From Phyllobacterium lublinensis (lineage in GTDB: Bacteria; Pseudomonadota; Alphaproteobacteria; Rhizobiales; Rhizobiaceae): a stretch of 64,000 nt of DNA. The first letter of the stretch is position 1; each line of letters opens with the position of its first letter. The DNA lies in contig NZ_JAIUDQ010000012.1 of assembly GCF_020164435.1 (NCBI RefSeq), forward strand, positions 62,001-126,000. The letters run 5' to 3'. Positions 27,054 to 40,362 of the stretch are shown here, in pieces. The notes under the pieces are model-generated. The model was given only the letters and a program-made list of their open reading frames with translations, made no database searches and was not told the origin of the DNA. A program made the position numbers and the translations under genes.

Positions 27054-27767
27054 TCAGGCGTCTTTCTCAGCCTGCGGATTGATCGGGCCGGGTTCTGGCT
27101 GGCCTTCGCCTGCAGCCTGCTTGGGACCACCCTTGGAAACGCCGACAAGCGCCGGGCGCAACATGCGGTCGCCAATGACGAAGCCTGCCTGAGCGACCTG
27201 CAGTACAGTATTATGCGGCACGTCGGCATTCGGAATCTCGAACATCGCCTGATGGAAGTTCGGATCGAACCTCTGGCCCTCCGGTTCGATCTTCTTGACG
27301 CCGTGGCGTTCCATCGCCACCATCATGGCCCGTTCGGTCATCTCGACGCCATCGACGAGGCTTTTCAGCCCGGCATCACCATTTGTAAGCGCGTCGGCAG
27401 GAATGGCTTCCAGCGCGCGCTTCAGATTGTCGGAAACCGAAAGCATGTCGCGGGCAAAATTGGCAACCGAATAGGAACGCGCATCGTGGACGTCGCGGGC
27501 CGTGCGCTTGCGCAGGTTTTCCATATCGGCGGCGAGCCTGAGCAATTGATCCTTCAGGTCGCCATTTTCGGCGCGCAACCGGTCGAGTTCAGCCCAATTC
27601 TGGGCGTTGGTCTCGACTTCGTCTTCCTGGGCGCGAGCATATTCCTCGGCCTTGCGCGTTTTCAGAAAATCATCGGCCGCACGCTTCAGCGCATCGCGAT
27701 CGCGCGGATTCTTCAGGTCGCGCTGGTCGAGATCGGGTGTGTCGTGATTTTTCTTGTCTTCAGCCAT
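27054..27767 (-). CDS. grpE: GrpE nucleotide exchange factor
   Basis: A 237-residue co-chaperone that drives ADP/ATP exchange on DnaK. The N-terminal helical half (about residues 55-130) is the coiled-coil dimer region with [13 protein letters not shown], and the C-terminal beta domain contains [16 protein letters not shown] and [18 protein letters not shown] residues. It lies 74 bp downstream of hrcA on the same strand, so the two may be cotranscribed. The C-terminal tail is rich in Gly and Pro. Confidence 0.95.
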   Translation of the reverse strand: MAEDKKNHDTPDLDQRDLKNPRDRDALKRAADDFLKTRKAEEYARAQEDEVETNAQNWAELDRLRAENGDLKDQLLRLAADMENLRKRTARDVHDARSYSVANFARDMLSVSDNLKRALEAIPADALTNGDAGLKSLVDGVEMTERAMMVAMERHGVKKIEPEGQRFDPNFHQAMFEIPNADVPHNTVLQVAQAGFVIGDRMLRPALVGVSKGGPKQAAGEGQPEPGPINPQAEKDA

Positions 27768-27841
27768 GTATCCTGTCCGTTCACTATTCGTAAGTTGCGC
27801 TGGATATCGAGGTTTAGGCCATAAAAATCAAGTCCAAATGA

Positions 27842-28912
27842 CTATCGCAGCAGGCGCGACACAAGCTGGGCGGTATAATCCACCATTGGTACGATGCGCG
27901 CGTAGTTCAGACGTGTCGGTCCGATGACACCCAGCGCCCCGATTACCCGCTGCTCTGAATCGCGATAGGGAGCAATGACCAGAGAGGAACCGGAAAGGGA
28001 AAACAGCTTGTTTTCGGAACCGATGAAAATGCGCACGCCAGGCCCCGCCTCGGCCAGGTCCAGCAGTTGCAGCGTACCCTCCTTGGTCTCCAGATCGTCG
28101 AACAGATGGCGCAGGCGCTCAAGATCGGCTTCGGCATTCACCTGCTCGAGCAGGTTGCCGCGACCGCGTACGATCAAGCGCGCTGGCTGGCCTCCGCCGG
28201 CCCCGCCCCATATGGCCAGTCCCTGCTCGACAAGATGCTGCGACAGGGCATCGAGTGCCTGCTGGGTTTCGTCCTTGAGCCTTGCGATCTCCTGCCGTGC
28301 CTCGGTGATGGTCCGTCCCTGGATATGTGCGTTGAGGAAATTGGAAGCCTCGATCAGTTGCGATGGCGTAACGCCAACGGGAAGGTCGATCACCCTGTTC
28401 TCGATGTCGCCGCTGTTTGTAACAAGCACGGCCAATGCCTTGGTCGGCTCCAGCCGGACGAACTCGATGTGCTTGAGCGCGCCCTCCGCCTTGGCGGCCA
28501 GGACAAGGCCGGCCCCGCGCGACATGCCAGATAGAATCTGGCTCGCCTGCGTCAACACGCTTTCCGGCGACTGGGTTTCGCCAGCGGCCCGGACCTGCGC
28601 CTCGATCGTGTTGCGCTCCGCCGAAGACAGGTCTCCGACCTCCATGAAGGCATCGACGAAGAAGCGCAGTCCCAATTGTGTCGGCAGGCGCCCGGCAGAT
28701 ATATGCGGTGCATAGACCAGCCCGAGATGTTCAAGATCGCTCATCACATTGCGGATGGTCGCGGGTGAGAGCGACACAGGAAGGATTCGCGACAGGTTGC
28801 GCGATCCCACCGGCTCGCCATCGCCGAGATAGCTTTCGACAATGCGCCGGAAAATATCGCGCGAGCGCTGGTCGAGCGACTGCAGCGTTTCCGGAACCAC
28901 GACCTTATTCAT
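27842..28912 (-). CDS. hrcA: Heat-inducible transcription repressor HrcA
   Basis: A 356-residue repressor of class I heat-shock genes that binds the CIRCE element. The winged helix-turn-helix ([25 protein letters not shown]) is at the N-terminus, followed by a GAF-like dimerisation region. The ATG at 28912 was chosen over a longer frame because the family starts near MNKVV. It is divergent from rph and followed by grpE. No CIRCE palindrome is present here. Confidence 0.95.
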   Translation of the reverse strand: MNKVVVPETLQSLDQRSRDIFRRIVESYLGDGEPVGSRNLSRILPVSLSPATIRNVMSDLEHLGLVYAPHISAGRLPTQLGLRFFVDAFMEVGDLSSAERNTIEAQVRAAGETQSPESVLTQASQILSGMSRGAGLVLAAKAEGALKHIEFVRLEPTKALAVLVTNSGDIENRVIDLPVGVTPSQLIEASNFLNAHIQGRTITEARQEIARLKDETQQALDALSQHLVEQGLAIWGGAGGGQPARLIVRGRGNLLEQVNAEADLERLRHLFDDLETKEGTLQLLDLAEAGPGVRIFIGSENKLFSLSGSSLVIAPYRDSEQRVIGALGVIGPTRLNYARIVPMVDYTAQLVSRLLR

Positions 28913-29037
28913 CACGCCTCGACTTCTGTTTGCAACTGGCCTGATATAAGCATTGTCTGGCCAATCATCAAAGCCTTTGCTTCGCATGCCCTTTGCTCTA
29001 AAAGGCCGGACAACTTATTTTTCAAAGAGGTCTTTCA

Positions 29038-29754
29038 ATGCGTCCTTCCAAACGAGCCCCGGATGAAATGCGCGCCATTTCCTTTGAGCGTGGCGTTTCC
29101 AAACATGCCGAGGGGTCGTGCCTGGTGAAATTTGGCGACACCCATGTCCTGTGCACCGCCAGCCTTGAGGAAAAGGTGCCGGGCTGGATGCGCAATACAG
29201 GTAAGGGCTGGGTTACTGCCGAATATGGCATGCTGCCGCGCTCGACCGGCGATCGCATGCGCCGGGAAGCGTCTTCCGGCAAGCAGGGTGGCCGCACCCT
29301 TGAAATCCAGCGGCTGATCGCCCGCTCACTGCGCGCCGTGGTTGATCTGCAGGCGCTCGGAGAAGTGCAGATTACCGTTGACTGCGATGTGATCCAGGCC
29401 GATGGCGGTACCCGCACGGCGGCCATTACCGGCGGTTGGGTAGCGCTGCATGAATGCCTGCGCTGGATGGAAACACGGCAGATGCTGAAGGTCGAGAAGG
29501 TTCTGAAGGATCACGTCGCCGCGATCTCCTGTGGTATTTCCGACGGTACGCCGGTGATCGACCTGGATTATCAGGAAGATTCCTCGGCCCAGACCGATGC
29601 CAATTTCGTCATGACCGGCAAGGGTGGTATCGTCGAGGTGCAGGGAACCGCGGAAGGCGAGCCCTTTTCCGAGGAAGAATTGCTGTCATTGATGGGCCTT
29701 GCACGCAATGGCATCAACCGGCTCGTTTCCTTGCAGAAAATGGCCGTCAGCTAG
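29038..29754 (+). CDS. rph: Ribonuclease PH
   Basis: A 238-residue phosphorolytic 3'-exoribonuclease that trims tRNA 3' ends. The family motifs [40 protein letters not shown] and the C-terminal phosphate-binding TDANFVMTG are all present. AGAGG lies 8 nt before the ATG. It opens a run of same-strand genes with VOC, rdgB and hemW, and is divergent from hrcA. Confidence 0.97.
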   Translation: MRPSKRAPDEMRAISFERGVSKHAEGSCLVKFGDTHVLCTASLEEKVPGWMRNTGKGWVTAEYGMLPRSTGDRMRREASSGKQGGRTLEIQRLIARSLRAVVDLQALGEVQITVDCDVIQADGGTRTAAITGGWVALHECLRWMETRQMLKVEKVLKDHVAAISCGISDGTPVIDLDYQEDSSAQTDANFVMTGKGGIVEVQGTAEGEPFSEEELLSLMGLARNGINRLVSLQKMAVS

Positions 29755-29766
29755 AAGACGAGAACC

Positions 29767-30174
29767 ATGCAGCCATCAGGAATACTGGAAACAGCGCTCT
29801 ATGTGACCGATCTGGTGGCGGCAAAGGCTTTCTATGCCGGGATTCTGGGGCTCGAGGTGATACTCGAAACGCCGAAGCGCTCGATTTTCTTCCGCTGCGG
29901 TTCCGGTGTCCTTATTCTGTTTGATCCGGTTTTGATCAACGAACGCCCGCCTGGCAGCCTGCCGATACCCTCACACGGTGCGACAGGCCCGGGTCATGTG
30001 TGTTTTCGCGCATCACGGGATGAAATTGCCGACTGGAAATCCCATCTGCAGGCGCAGGGCATTGCCATTGAAAGCGAGTTTGATTGGCCCAATGGAGCCC
30101 GTTCGTTGTATTTCCGCGATCCTTCGGGAAATTCGATTGAGTTTGCGGAGCCGAAACTATGGAATCTGACATGA
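29767..30174 (+). CDS. VOC-superfamily (glyoxalase/bleomycin-resistance fold) protein
   Basis: A 135-residue vicinal-oxygen-chelate fold protein with a tandem beta-alpha-beta-beta-beta arrangement. GHVCFRAS and [13 protein letters not shown] carry the likely metal ligands (His and Glu) of the second half. Activity is unknown. It starts 12 bp after rph, and its stop codon overlaps the start region of rdgB, so it is part of the rph-rdgB-hemW operon. Confidence 0.82.
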   Translation: MQPSGILETALYVTDLVAAKAFYAGILGLEVILETPKRSIFFRCGSGVLILFDPVLINERPPGSLPIPSHGATGPGHVCFRASRDEIADWKSHLQAQGIAIESEFDWPNGARSLYFRDPSGNSIEFAEPKLWNLT

Positions 30175-30818
30175 GAACACTCGAAAAGGGCAAGCTGCTC
30201 GTCGCCAGCCACAACCAGGGCAAGATCAGGGAAATGATCGACCTGCTCGGACCATTTGGCTTCGAGGTAGTGTCGGCTGGCGATCTCGGCTTGCCTGAAC
30301 CCGACGAGACCGGCACGACGTTCGAGGAAAATGCCTATATCAAGGCCTTTGCCGCCGCCAAGGCGACGGGACTTGTCGCACTATCGGACGATTCCGGCCT
30401 GTGCGTTGACGCACTGGGCGGCGATCCCGGCGTTTATACAGCCAATTGGGCGGAACTGCCCGATGGGAAGCGCGATTTTGCCCACGGCATGCAAAAGGTG
30501 GAGAAAGCGCTGCAGGAGAAGGGCGCGCATCGGCCCGAGGACCGCAGCGGTCGCTTCGTTTCCGTCATCTGTCTCGCCTGGCCGGATGGCGAAGCAAATT
30601 ATTATCGCGGCGAGGTCGAAGGCCAGATTATCTGGCCGCCGCGCGGCACCGCCGGTTTCGGCTATGATCCCGTGTTCAAGCCGGAGGGTTACGATGCAAC
30701 CTTCGGCGAGATGACCGCAGAACAGAAGCATGGCTGGAAGCCCGGCGATACCGATGCGCTGTCACACCGCGCCCGGGCGTTCCAGCACTTTGCCAAAGAT
30801 TGCCTGGACGCCGGATGA
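30159..30818 (+). CDS. rdgB: dITP/XTP pyrophosphatase (RdgB/HAM1)
   Basis: A 219-residue house-cleaning phosphatase that removes noncanonical purine triphosphates. The N-terminal [12 protein letters not shown] and the catalytic region [23 protein letters not shown] are characteristic. Two starts are possible: ATG 30159 has GGAG 8 nt upstream, and ATG 30171 forms an ATGA overlap with the VOC stop. I give the first; the second is nearer the usual N-terminus of relatives. The gene overlaps hemW by 4 bp. Confidence 0.95.
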   Translation: MESDMRTLEKGKLLVASHNQGKIREMIDLLGPFGFEVVSAGDLGLPEPDETGTTFEENAYIKAFAAAKATGLVALSDDSGLCVDALGGDPGVYTANWAELPDGKRDFAHGMQKVEKALQEKGAHRPEDRSGRFVSVICLAWPDGEANYYRGEVEGQIIWPPRGTAGFGYDPVFKPEGYDATFGEMTAEQKHGWKPGDTDALSHRARAFQHFAKDCLDAG

Positions 30819-31978
30819 ATCACCCTGACAAAGGCGAAACCGCCTTCGGCGTCTACGTTCATTGGCCCTTCTGCATGGCCAAGTGCCCTTACTGTGATTT
30901 CAACTCGCATGTGCGGCATGAGCAGGTCGATCAACCGCGCTTTGCCGCCGCCTTCGCGCGTGAAATGGCCACGATGCGCGAACGGAGCGGCCAGCGTACG
31001 GTCTCCAGCATTTTCCTCGGCGGTGGGACACCATCACTGATGCAACCCGAGACGGTTGCTTCCGTTCTCGATGAAATAGCCCGCAAATGGCACGTACCCG
31101 ACGATATCGAGATTACACTGGAGGCCAATCCGACGAGTGTCGAGGCTGACCGCTTTCGCGGCTACCGGGCGGCCGGTGTCAATCGTGTTTCCCTCGGCGT
31201 GCAGGCTCTCAACGACCCTGACCTGCGCAGGCTCGGTCGCATGCACAATGTCGATGAAGCATTGGCTGCGATCAGGCTGGCACGCGAAATCTTCCCGCGG
31301 CTGTCGTTCGACTTGATCTATGCACGGCCCGACCAGACCATTGAAGCCTGGCGCGAGGAACTTGCCCGGGCGATATCCTATGCTGCCGACCATCTGTCAC
31401 TCTACCAACTGACCATCGAGGAAGGCACGCCCTTCTACAATCTCTGGAAGGCGGGGAAACTGGTGACGCCCGACGGCGACCATGCGGCGGCGCTCTACAC
31501 CGAAACCCAGGACGTGACGGCACGGCATGGCTTGCCGGCCTATGAGATATCCAATCACGCCGTGCCCGGCGCGGAGTCGCAGCACAATCTGGTCTATTGG
31601 CGCTACGGTGAATACGTCGGCGTCGGCCCGGGCGCGCATGGACGCTTCATCGAAAATGGCACGCGGATCGTGACGGTCACCGAGCGCCATCCGGAAAGCT
31701 GGGTGCAACAGGTCGAGACAAATGGCCATGGCGTGGTCGAGGAAGAGATTTTGACGCATGAGCAGGAGGGTGATGAATTCCTGCTCATGGGCCTGAGGCT
31801 CGTCGAGGGCATCGATCTGGCCCGGTATGAGCGTTTGACCGGGCACAGCGTCAAGGAAAAGCGTGTGGTGTCATTGGCCGAACAGGGTCTTATCGAATAT
31901 ATCGGCAACAGCCGCATTCGCACGACGCCCGAAGGAGCCATCGTTCTCAATGCAGTCATCGCCGATCTGGCGGCTTAG
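30815..31978 (+). CDS. hemW: Radical SAM heme chaperone / coproporphyrinogen dehydrogenase-like protein HemW
   Basis: A 387-residue radical SAM protein of the HemN/HemW group. It has the radical SAM motif C-x3-C-x2-C (CMAKCPYC) near residue 25, GGGTPS near residue 71 and a C-terminal HemN-type domain. It lacks the extra N-terminal part of HemN, which fits HemW, a heme-inserting chaperone. The ATG at 30815 overlaps the rdgB stop by 4 bp. It is often misannotated as coproporphyrinogen III oxidase. Confidence 0.93.
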   Translation: MNHPDKGETAFGVYVHWPFCMAKCPYCDFNSHVRHEQVDQPRFAAAFAREMATMRERSGQRTVSSIFLGGGTPSLMQPETVASVLDEIARKWHVPDDIEITLEANPTSVEADRFRGYRAAGVNRVSLGVQALNDPDLRRLGRMHNVDEALAAIRLAREIFPRLSFDLIYARPDQTIEAWREELARAISYAADHLSLYQLTIEEGTPFYNLWKAGKLVTPDGDHAAALYTETQDVTARHGLPAYEISNHAVPGAESQHNLVYWRYGEYVGVGPGAHGRFIENGTRIVTVTERHPESWVQQVETNGHGVVEEEILTHEQEGDEFLLMGLRLVEGIDLARYERLTGHSVKEKRVVSLAEQGLIEYIGNSRIRTTPEGAIVLNAVIADLAA

Positions 31979-31989
31979 GTGTGACACTT

Positions 31990-32010
31990 CCCTCCCCACA
32001 AGGGGGAGGG
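31990..32010 (+). terminator. Hairpin in the hemW-rsmI gap
   Basis: An 8-bp stem CCCTCCCC/GGGGAGGG with loop ACAAG lies 11 bp after the hemW stop codon. It resembles a short repeat found between genes in many rhizobia. It has no U-run and could act as a weak terminator or an mRNA stabiliser. Confidence 0.45.
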
Positions 32011-32065
32011 TAAGGAAGGTGATAATATTTTCGCGTGTTTTAATTGAACAAACCGGGGTAACGAC

Positions 32066-32965
32066 TTGTCCGAAGGGGAAGCAAAAGAGCGGGATTATCA
32101 GATCGGCAGCGCCTCCTATCGGGCCCGTCCGCTGGAGCCGGCGCTCTATATCGTGGCGACTCCCATAGGCAATCTCGGCGACATGACCATTCGCGGGATA
32201 GAGACGCTGGCCGCGGCAGATGTTATCGCCTGCGAGGATACGCGGGTCAGCCGCGTGCTGCTCGAGAGGTACGGCATTTCCCGGCGGCCCTATGCCTATC
32301 ATGAGCACAATGCCGATATGGCCGGACCCAAGCTCATCGAGGCGCTGCTTGGCGGAAAGAGCGTCGCATTGATTTCCGATGCGGGCACGCCGCTGGTGTC
32401 GGATCCTGGCGGGCGGCTGGTGCCGGAAGCCAAAGCTGCCGGTATCAGGGTGGTGCCTGTCCCAGGGGCATCGTCGGTTCTTGCCGCGTTGACAGCGTCG
32501 GGCCTTTTCAAGGATGCATTTTATTTTGCCGGCTTTCTATCGTCCAAGCAAGGCCAGCGCCGGGCAAAGCTCGAACAGTTGAAAATGCTTGACGCAGCGC
32601 TGGTGTTCTTCGAATCCCCGAACCGCGCCGCTACGACATTGGCCGATATGGCTGACATTTTCGGCCCCGAGCGGCAGGCTTCGCTCTGCCGCGAACTGAC
32701 CAAGACCTATGAGACGATCACGACATTGCCGTTGAAGGAACTGGCAGCGGAATTCGACGGCGAAGACCGCATTCGCGGCGAGGTCGTGCTTGTCATCGGT
32801 CCGCCAAAACTGGACGAGCATGTGGCCCGCACCGATGACGATATCGACGCACTGCTCAAGGCACTCAGTCTGGAGATGTCGCCGGCCAAGGCGGCGGGAG
32901 AGGCATCGCGCATGACCGGGCGGCCGAAAGGCGAACTCTATCAACGGCTCCTGGCGATGAAATGA
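32066..32965 (+). CDS. rsmI: 16S rRNA 2'-O-ribose C1402 methyltransferase
   Basis: A 299-residue tetrapyrrole-methylase-fold rRNA methyltransferase. It has [15 protein letters not shown] (about residues 27-41), [11 protein letters not shown], and the SAM-binding [13 protein letters not shown]. Translation begins at a TTG: no ATG lies between the upstream stop region and the start of the family domain. A GGGG stretch 7 nt upstream is a weak ribosome binding site. The last 4 bp overlap yraN in an ATGA junction. Confidence 0.92.
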   Translation: MSEGEAKERDYQIGSASYRARPLEPALYIVATPIGNLGDMTIRGIETLAAADVIACEDTRVSRVLLERYGISRRPYAYHEHNADMAGPKLIEALLGGKSVALISDAGTPLVSDPGGRLVPEAKAAGIRVVPVPGASSVLAALTASGLFKDAFYFAGFLSSKQGQRRAKLEQLKMLDAALVFFESPNRAATTLADMADIFGPERQASLCRELTKTYETITTLPLKELAAEFDGEDRIRGEVVLVIGPPKLDEHVARTDDDIDALLKALSLEMSPAKAAGEASRMTGRPKGELYQRLLAMK

Positions 32966-33327
32966 GCGGGACGGGCAAACGCCAGAAGGCCTACCGTCGC
33001 GGCCATTCTGCCGAACGCCTTGCTGCCGTCGCACTGATGTTGAAGGGATATCGCATCATTGGACGCCGCTATCGCACAAAACTCGGCGAAATCGATCTGA
33101 TCGCAAGGCGGGGTGATGTTGTCCTCATGGTCGAGGTCAAGGCGCGGGCAACGCTCGAGCAGGCGATGGACTCGGTCAATCTGCTCACCATGCGCCGCAT
33201 CGAGGCGGCGGCCGGTCAATGGCTTTCCCGCCAACCGGATCACGCGAAACTCTCGCTGCGCTTCGATCTCGTCGCCATCCTCCCCTGGCGCTGGCCAGTG
33301 CATGTACCCGGTGTTTTTACCGCCTGA
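32962..33327 (+). CDS. YraN/UPF0102 family nuclease-fold protein
   Basis: A 121-residue protein of the UPF0102 family, which has a predicted Holliday-junction-resolvase-like restriction-endonuclease fold. The catalytic-type residues are in [23 protein letters not shown] (Asp...Glu-x-Lys, near residues 42-64). It is translationally coupled to rsmI. In many rhizobia gshB follows this pair, but here a convergent VOC gene does. Biological role unknown. Confidence 0.88.
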   Translation: MSGTGKRQKAYRRGHSAERLAAVALMLKGYRIIGRRYRTKLGEIDLIARRGDVVLMVEVKARATLEQAMDSVNLLTMRRIEAAAGQWLSRQPDHAKLSLRFDLVAILPWRWPVHVPGVFTA

Positions 33328-33419
33328 TGTTGTTGAGGGTCCGAATCTCGTTGAGGATAGGCGAAACCTCAGGCACCAGGCGATAGCCGAACATTCCGCA
33401 CCGGCACGGGCTTTCAGGC

Positions 33420-33815
33420 CTACTCCGAGGGCATCGCCATATGCATGACCTCCCAGACATGCCCGTCAAGGTCCTGGAAGCTGCAGCCATACATGAAGCC
33501 CAGGTCCTGGACCGGTTTCCATGCCTTGCCCCCGCCGGCAAGCGCCTTTGCCAGGATGTCATCCACCTCCGCCCTGCTGGTGGCGGACAAGGCAATAAGA
33601 ACCTCCTGGGCCTTGGTGGCGTCACTGATGTCATTGTTGATGAATTCCCTGAAACGCTCCTCGACGAGCAACATTGCATAGATATTGTCCGCAATGATCA
33701 TGCAGGCGGTCTTGTCGTCGGAAAAATCCGGATTGAAGCTGAAACCGAGCGTGGCGAAGAAGGTTTTCGACGCTTCCAGGTTCTTGACCGGAAGGTTGAC
33801 AAAGATCATGCGCAT
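33420..33815 (-). CDS. VOC-superfamily protein, glyoxalase-like
   Basis: A 131-residue VOC-fold protein of the type annotated as glyoxalase or lactoylglutathione lyase-related. It starts MRMIFVNLPVKNLEASKTFFATLGF and ends with the DLDGHVWEVMHM region, where the Glu and His are possible metal ligands. Other bacterial members of this subfamily have no known activity. It is convergent with yraN and divergent from cysG. Confidence 0.82.
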   Translation of the reverse strand: MRMIFVNLPVKNLEASKTFFATLGFSFNPDFSDDKTACMIIADNIYAMLLVEERFREFINNDISDATKAQEVLIALSATSRAEVDDILAKALAGGGKAWKPVQDLGFMYGCSFQDLDGHVWEVMHMAMPSE

Positions 33816-34149
33816 TCAATGGTCTCCTCTCGATTTACGCCGCGACCCATAAGGAACGATCCTTGTCCGATGGCGTTCCGGCGAGAAATCGCTTGCAATC
33901 CTGTGTTAACACGATAAAGGTAGTCGTGTATTGGTCGTTTGTTGATCAAATGTGGATGACTCTGTGTGTCGCTTAGCCTTGAGGCGATAGCTTGACACGC
34001 ATCTCTTTGCTTACCGTAGAAAGAGAATCCGCTTGCTTCCGATATTTCAGAAATTCCATGCTCCCCCTTGGAGTTCGGCGCACTTCTGTTCCTTATAAAC
34101 CCGTGCCGTATCATGGATAATCCCGATAAACCTCGGGATGACTTTATTC
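33816..34149. other. 334-bp intergenic region upstream of cysG
   Basis: No gene is supported here. It contains a perfect 10-bp palindrome GTGTTAACAC (33903-33912), TTGACA at 33992-33997 without a good -10 partner, and the 11-bp palindrome ATTTC-A-GAAAT (34043-34053). A short CCCGA/TCGGG hairpin lies just before the start codon. Control of the sulfur operon is probably located here, but I recognise no riboswitch. Confidence 0.5.
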
Positions 34150-35598
34150 ATGTCCATGCATGCAAGCCAGCTTTCTGTCTTTCCAGCCTTTTTCCGCGTG
34201 CGGAACGAAGTGCTTGTCGTCGTTGGCAATGGCGAGGAAGCGCTCAACAAGGTCAGGCTTCTGGCACAGACGAACGCCAATATTCGCGTGATCGCACCCG
34301 ACACCGAACAGGAATTGGCGGACTTTCTCCAAACGGGTCCTTACCATCACATCGCAGAAGAATTTGCTCCCAAGCATCTGACCGGCGCAAAACTGGTCTT
34401 CGTCGCCACCGGTGACGAAGACCAGGATGGTATGATCGCGGCTGAAGCGCGCCGTCAGGGTGTGCCCGTCAACGTCGTGGATCGGCCCGACCTTTGCGAC
34501 TTCTTCACGCCCGCCATCGTCAACCGTGCACCGCTTGCCATCGCCATCGGTTCTGAGGGCACCGGCCCGGTGCTCACCCAAATGATCCGCGCGCGTATCG
34601 ATGCAGCATTCTCGCCGCGCCTTGGTGATCTGGCGCGCCTGGCCAATGCTTACCGGCCGGTCGTCGAAAAACTGGTCAAGAAAGGCCTTCCGCGCCGCCT
34701 GTTCTGGCGTTCGTTTTTCGCAGGGGACGTCGCCAGTCACGTCAACAACAATGATCTGACCGGTGCACACCGGGCCGCAGCCGATCTTCTGGAAAACCAG
34801 GATGAGCCAAAGGGATATGTCTGGCTGGTGGGTGCGGGACCTGGAGCAGAAGATCTTTTGACGTTGCGCGCGCACCGCGTGCTCATGGAAGCTGACGTCA
34901 TTGTCTACGACGCACTGGTACCGGAGGCGGTTGTTGCCATGGGCCGCCGCGACGCGACGCGGCTTTCCGTCGGCAAGCGCAAGGGCTGCCACTCCAAGAG
35001 CCAGGACGAGATCAACGATCTGCTGGTTTCGCTCGGCCGTGAAGGCAAGCGCGTTGTGCGCCTCAAGTCGGGCGATCCTTTGGTCTATGGCCGCGCTGGT
35101 GAGGAAATGGCCGCCTTGCGTGACGCCGGTATCGCCTTCGAAATCGTCCCCGGCATCACGTCGGCCTTCGCAGCCGCCGCCGATATGCAATTGCCGCTGA
35201 CCCTGCGTGGTGTCGCATCCTCTCTCGTGTTCACAACCGGTCACGACATGGCGGGTGAAGTACTGCCGGATTGGGCGCGCCTTGCCATCTCCGGCGCGAC
35301 GATCGCCGTCTATATGGGCCGCAGCGTCGCCGCCTCCGTTGCGGAGCGGCTGATGCAGGCAGGCCTTCATGCCGACACGGGTGTTGCAGTCATCGAAAAT
35401 GCCGGTCGTCCGGAGCGGCGCATGTTCCATGGCACGCTCAACGATCTGCCGGCGCTTGAACAGCGCAGCGACCTTGATGGCCCCGTCATGGTGGTCATTG
35501 GCGATGCTGTGGCGGGAGCTGCTATCGACAAGGCCGAGCCCCTGGCTGCCCGGAACAAGAATCTGGTGCTGCGTCACCTTGAAACCAATGCTGCCTGA
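34150..35598 (+). CDS. cysG: Siroheme synthase (multifunctional CysG)
   Basis: A 482-residue fusion enzyme that makes siroheme, the prosthetic group of sulfite reductase. The N-terminal third is the NAD-dependent precorrin-2 dehydrogenase/ferrochelatase domain with VVVGNGEEALNKV (about residues 22-34). The C-terminal part is the uroporphyrinogen-III methyltransferase with VGAGPGAEDLLTLRA and DPLVYGRAGEE. Its start is uncertain: ATG 34138 and ATG 34150 are both open; I prefer 34150, which is closer to typical N-termini. It heads the cysG-DUF2849-cysI-cysH-DUF934-FNR-ferredoxin operon. Confidence 0.93.
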   Translation: MSMHASQLSVFPAFFRVRNEVLVVVGNGEEALNKVRLLAQTNANIRVIAPDTEQELADFLQTGPYHHIAEEFAPKHLTGAKLVFVATGDEDQDGMIAAEARRQGVPVNVVDRPDLCDFFTPAIVNRAPLAIAIGSEGTGPVLTQMIRARIDAAFSPRLGDLARLANAYRPVVEKLVKKGLPRRLFWRSFFAGDVASHVNNNDLTGAHRAAADLLENQDEPKGYVWLVGAGPGAEDLLTLRAHRVLMEADVIVYDALVPEAVVAMGRRDATRLSVGKRKGCHSKSQDEINDLLVSLGREGKRVVRLKSGDPLVYGRAGEEMAALRDAGIAFEIVPGITSAFAAAADMQLPLTLRGVASSLVFTTGHDMAGEVLPDWARLAISGATIAVYMGRSVAASVAERLMQAGLHADTGVAVIENAGRPERRMFHGTLNDLPALEQRSDLDGPVMVVIGDAVAGAAIDKAEPLAARNKNLVLRHLETNAA

Positions 35599-35616
35599 AC
35601 GCGAAGGATCACGATC

Positions 35617-35931
35617 ATGAGTGTCAAAGTTCTTACCGCAAACCGCCTGACCGATGGTGAAGCCGTATGGCTGGGCGCCAATGGCGAGTGGCTGGAACAT
35701 ATCGATGGTGCGCTGATCGCTCGCCATGCGGAAGCTGTGACTGCGCTCGAGGAGGCGGGCAAGGCCGCAATCAAGTCCAACCTCGTGATCGATGTCAATG
35801 TGATCGACGTTGAAGAGCGTGGCACCGATCTCTACCCGCTGCGCCTGCGCGAACGCATCCGCCAGCTTGGGCCAACCATCCGTCTTGATCTCGGCAAGCA
35901 GGCTGAAAAGCCCAAAGCAACCGCCGCTTAA
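35617..35931 (+). CDS. DUF2849 domain-containing protein
   Basis: A 104-residue protein of the alphaproteobacterial DUF2849 family, found almost always next to sulfite reductase genes. Its N-terminal half (VLTANRLTDGEAVWLGANGEW) is the conserved portion. It has no known activity and no membrane segment or cysteine pair. It lies 18 bp after cysG and 18 bp before cysI, so its place in the pathway is supported by context only. A small electron-transfer or chaperone accessory is one possibility. Confidence 0.8.
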   Translation: MSVKVLTANRLTDGEAVWLGANGEWLEHIDGALIARHAEAVTALEEAGKAAIKSNLVIDVNVIDVEERGTDLYPLRLRERIRQLGPTIRLDLGKQAEKPKATAA

Positions 35932-35949
35932 TATTCAAAGGCTCGCAGA

Positions 35950-37609
<1,660 letters not shown>

Positions 37610-37620
<11 letters not shown>

Positions 37621-38361
37621 GTTCAACGAGAAAACCGTAGCGGATGAAGCGCGCGCGCTCCAGGCCCGCTACGGCAACCTCGAACCATCGGATATTATCG
37701 AGCTTGCGATCGATCACCTCTTCAACGAGGAAATCGCCGTTGTTTCTTCTTTCGGGGCAGAATCCTCGGTTTTGCTGCACATGATCGCCGGGATTGACCG
37801 CGCAACACCGGTACTGTTCCTTGAGACAGGCAAGCACTTCCCGGCAACCCTGCGCTATCGCGATCAGCTTGTCGGCGATCTGGGGCTGACGGACGTTCAC
37901 GATATTCATCCGCTCAAGCAGAGCCTGAGGGATGAGGATCCGTTCGGCGCCCTGTCGATGACGAACAAGGACCGTTGCTGCTACATCCGCAAAGTAGAGC
38001 CAATGGCGCGTGCGGTTGCGCCCTACCGGGCATGGATGACTGGCCGCAAGCAGTTCCAGGCATCCACGCGTACGGCGCTGCCGGTTTTTGAAGCGGTGGG
38101 TTCGCGTGTCCGCATCAATCCGCTCGCTCGTTGGACCTCGGCCGACCTGAAGGACTATATGCGCGCGCATGAACTGCCGCCGCATCCGCTGGTCGCCGAA
38201 GGTTACCGGTCAATCGGCTGCATGCCCTGCACGCAGCCGGTCAAGGAGGGCGAGGATGACCGCTCCGGCCGCTGGGCCGGTACGGACAAGACCGAATGCG
38301 GCATCCACCTGACCGGCCTCACCGACGAACTGAGCAATATTTCTCTGACGGATTCGAGTTT

Positions 38362-38365
<4 letters not shown>
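37610..38365 (+). CDS. cysH: Phosphoadenylyl/adenylyl-sulfate reductase
   Basis: A 251-residue thioredoxin-dependent reductase of the sulfonucleotide pathway. The paired cysteines 123-124 (CCYIRK) and C204-x2-C207 (CMPC) form the iron-sulfur cluster motif of the APS-reducing subgroup, and ECGIH (about residues 229-233) is the catalytic C-terminal loop. This suggests APS rather than PAPS as the substrate, by family rule. The gene starts inside the last codons of cysI and overlaps the next gene by 4 bp. Confidence 0.93.
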
Positions 38366-39965
<1,600 letters not shown>

Positions 39966-39976
39966 GCAAGATTCGG

Positions 39977-40324
39977 ATGAGTTCAGAAGCCCTCTATATC
40001 CACGTCACCGATCAACACGGCAAGCGCCATACACTGGAAGCCCTAGAGGGCTTCAGGGTCATGGAGGTCATTCGCGATTGGGGGCTCGACATCAAAGCGG
40101 AGTGCGGTGGCGCCTGTGCCTGCGGCACCTGCCATGTCTATGTCGATCAGGATTGGACGGAACGGCTTTACGAGCCTCAGGACGAGGAGATCGATCAGCT
40201 CGACGTGACCTTCCACGTCGAGGACAATTCTCGGCTTTCCTGTCAGCTGATCATGTCCCAGGAGCTCAACGGTCTGGAAATAACGCTGGCTCCCGACACA
40301 CAGCGCGATAGCGTGGCCGCCTGA
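39977..40324 (+). CDS. [2Fe-2S] ferredoxin
   Basis: A 115-residue adrenodoxin/ISC-type plant-like ferredoxin. The cysteine motif C-x5-C-x2-C lies in CGGACACGTC (near residue 43), and the fourth ligand is in LSCQL about 40 residues later. It starts 11 bp after the FNR gene, completing a donor pair for CysI. It lies at the end of the operon, convergent with the L,D-transpeptidase gene. Confidence 0.87.
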   Translation: MSSEALYIHVTDQHGKRHTLEALEGFRVMEVIRDWGLDIKAECGGACACGTCHVYVDQDWTERLYEPQDEEIDQLDVTFHVEDNSRLSCQLIMSQELNGLEITLAPDTQRDSVAA

Positions 40325-40362
40325 TCCTCCGCAGCAGAGTCGGCGGCGATGCCGGAATTTGC

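Noticed and set aside
28913..29037. CIRCE element at hrcA/grpE
   Set aside because: TTAGCACTC-N9-GAGTGCTAA is not present in the divergent region. HrcA may act elsewhere.
34144..35727. 527-residue open frame antisense to cysG
   Set aside because: The cysG frame has clear motifs; the antisense frame is biased toward shadow composition and no ribosome binding site is present.
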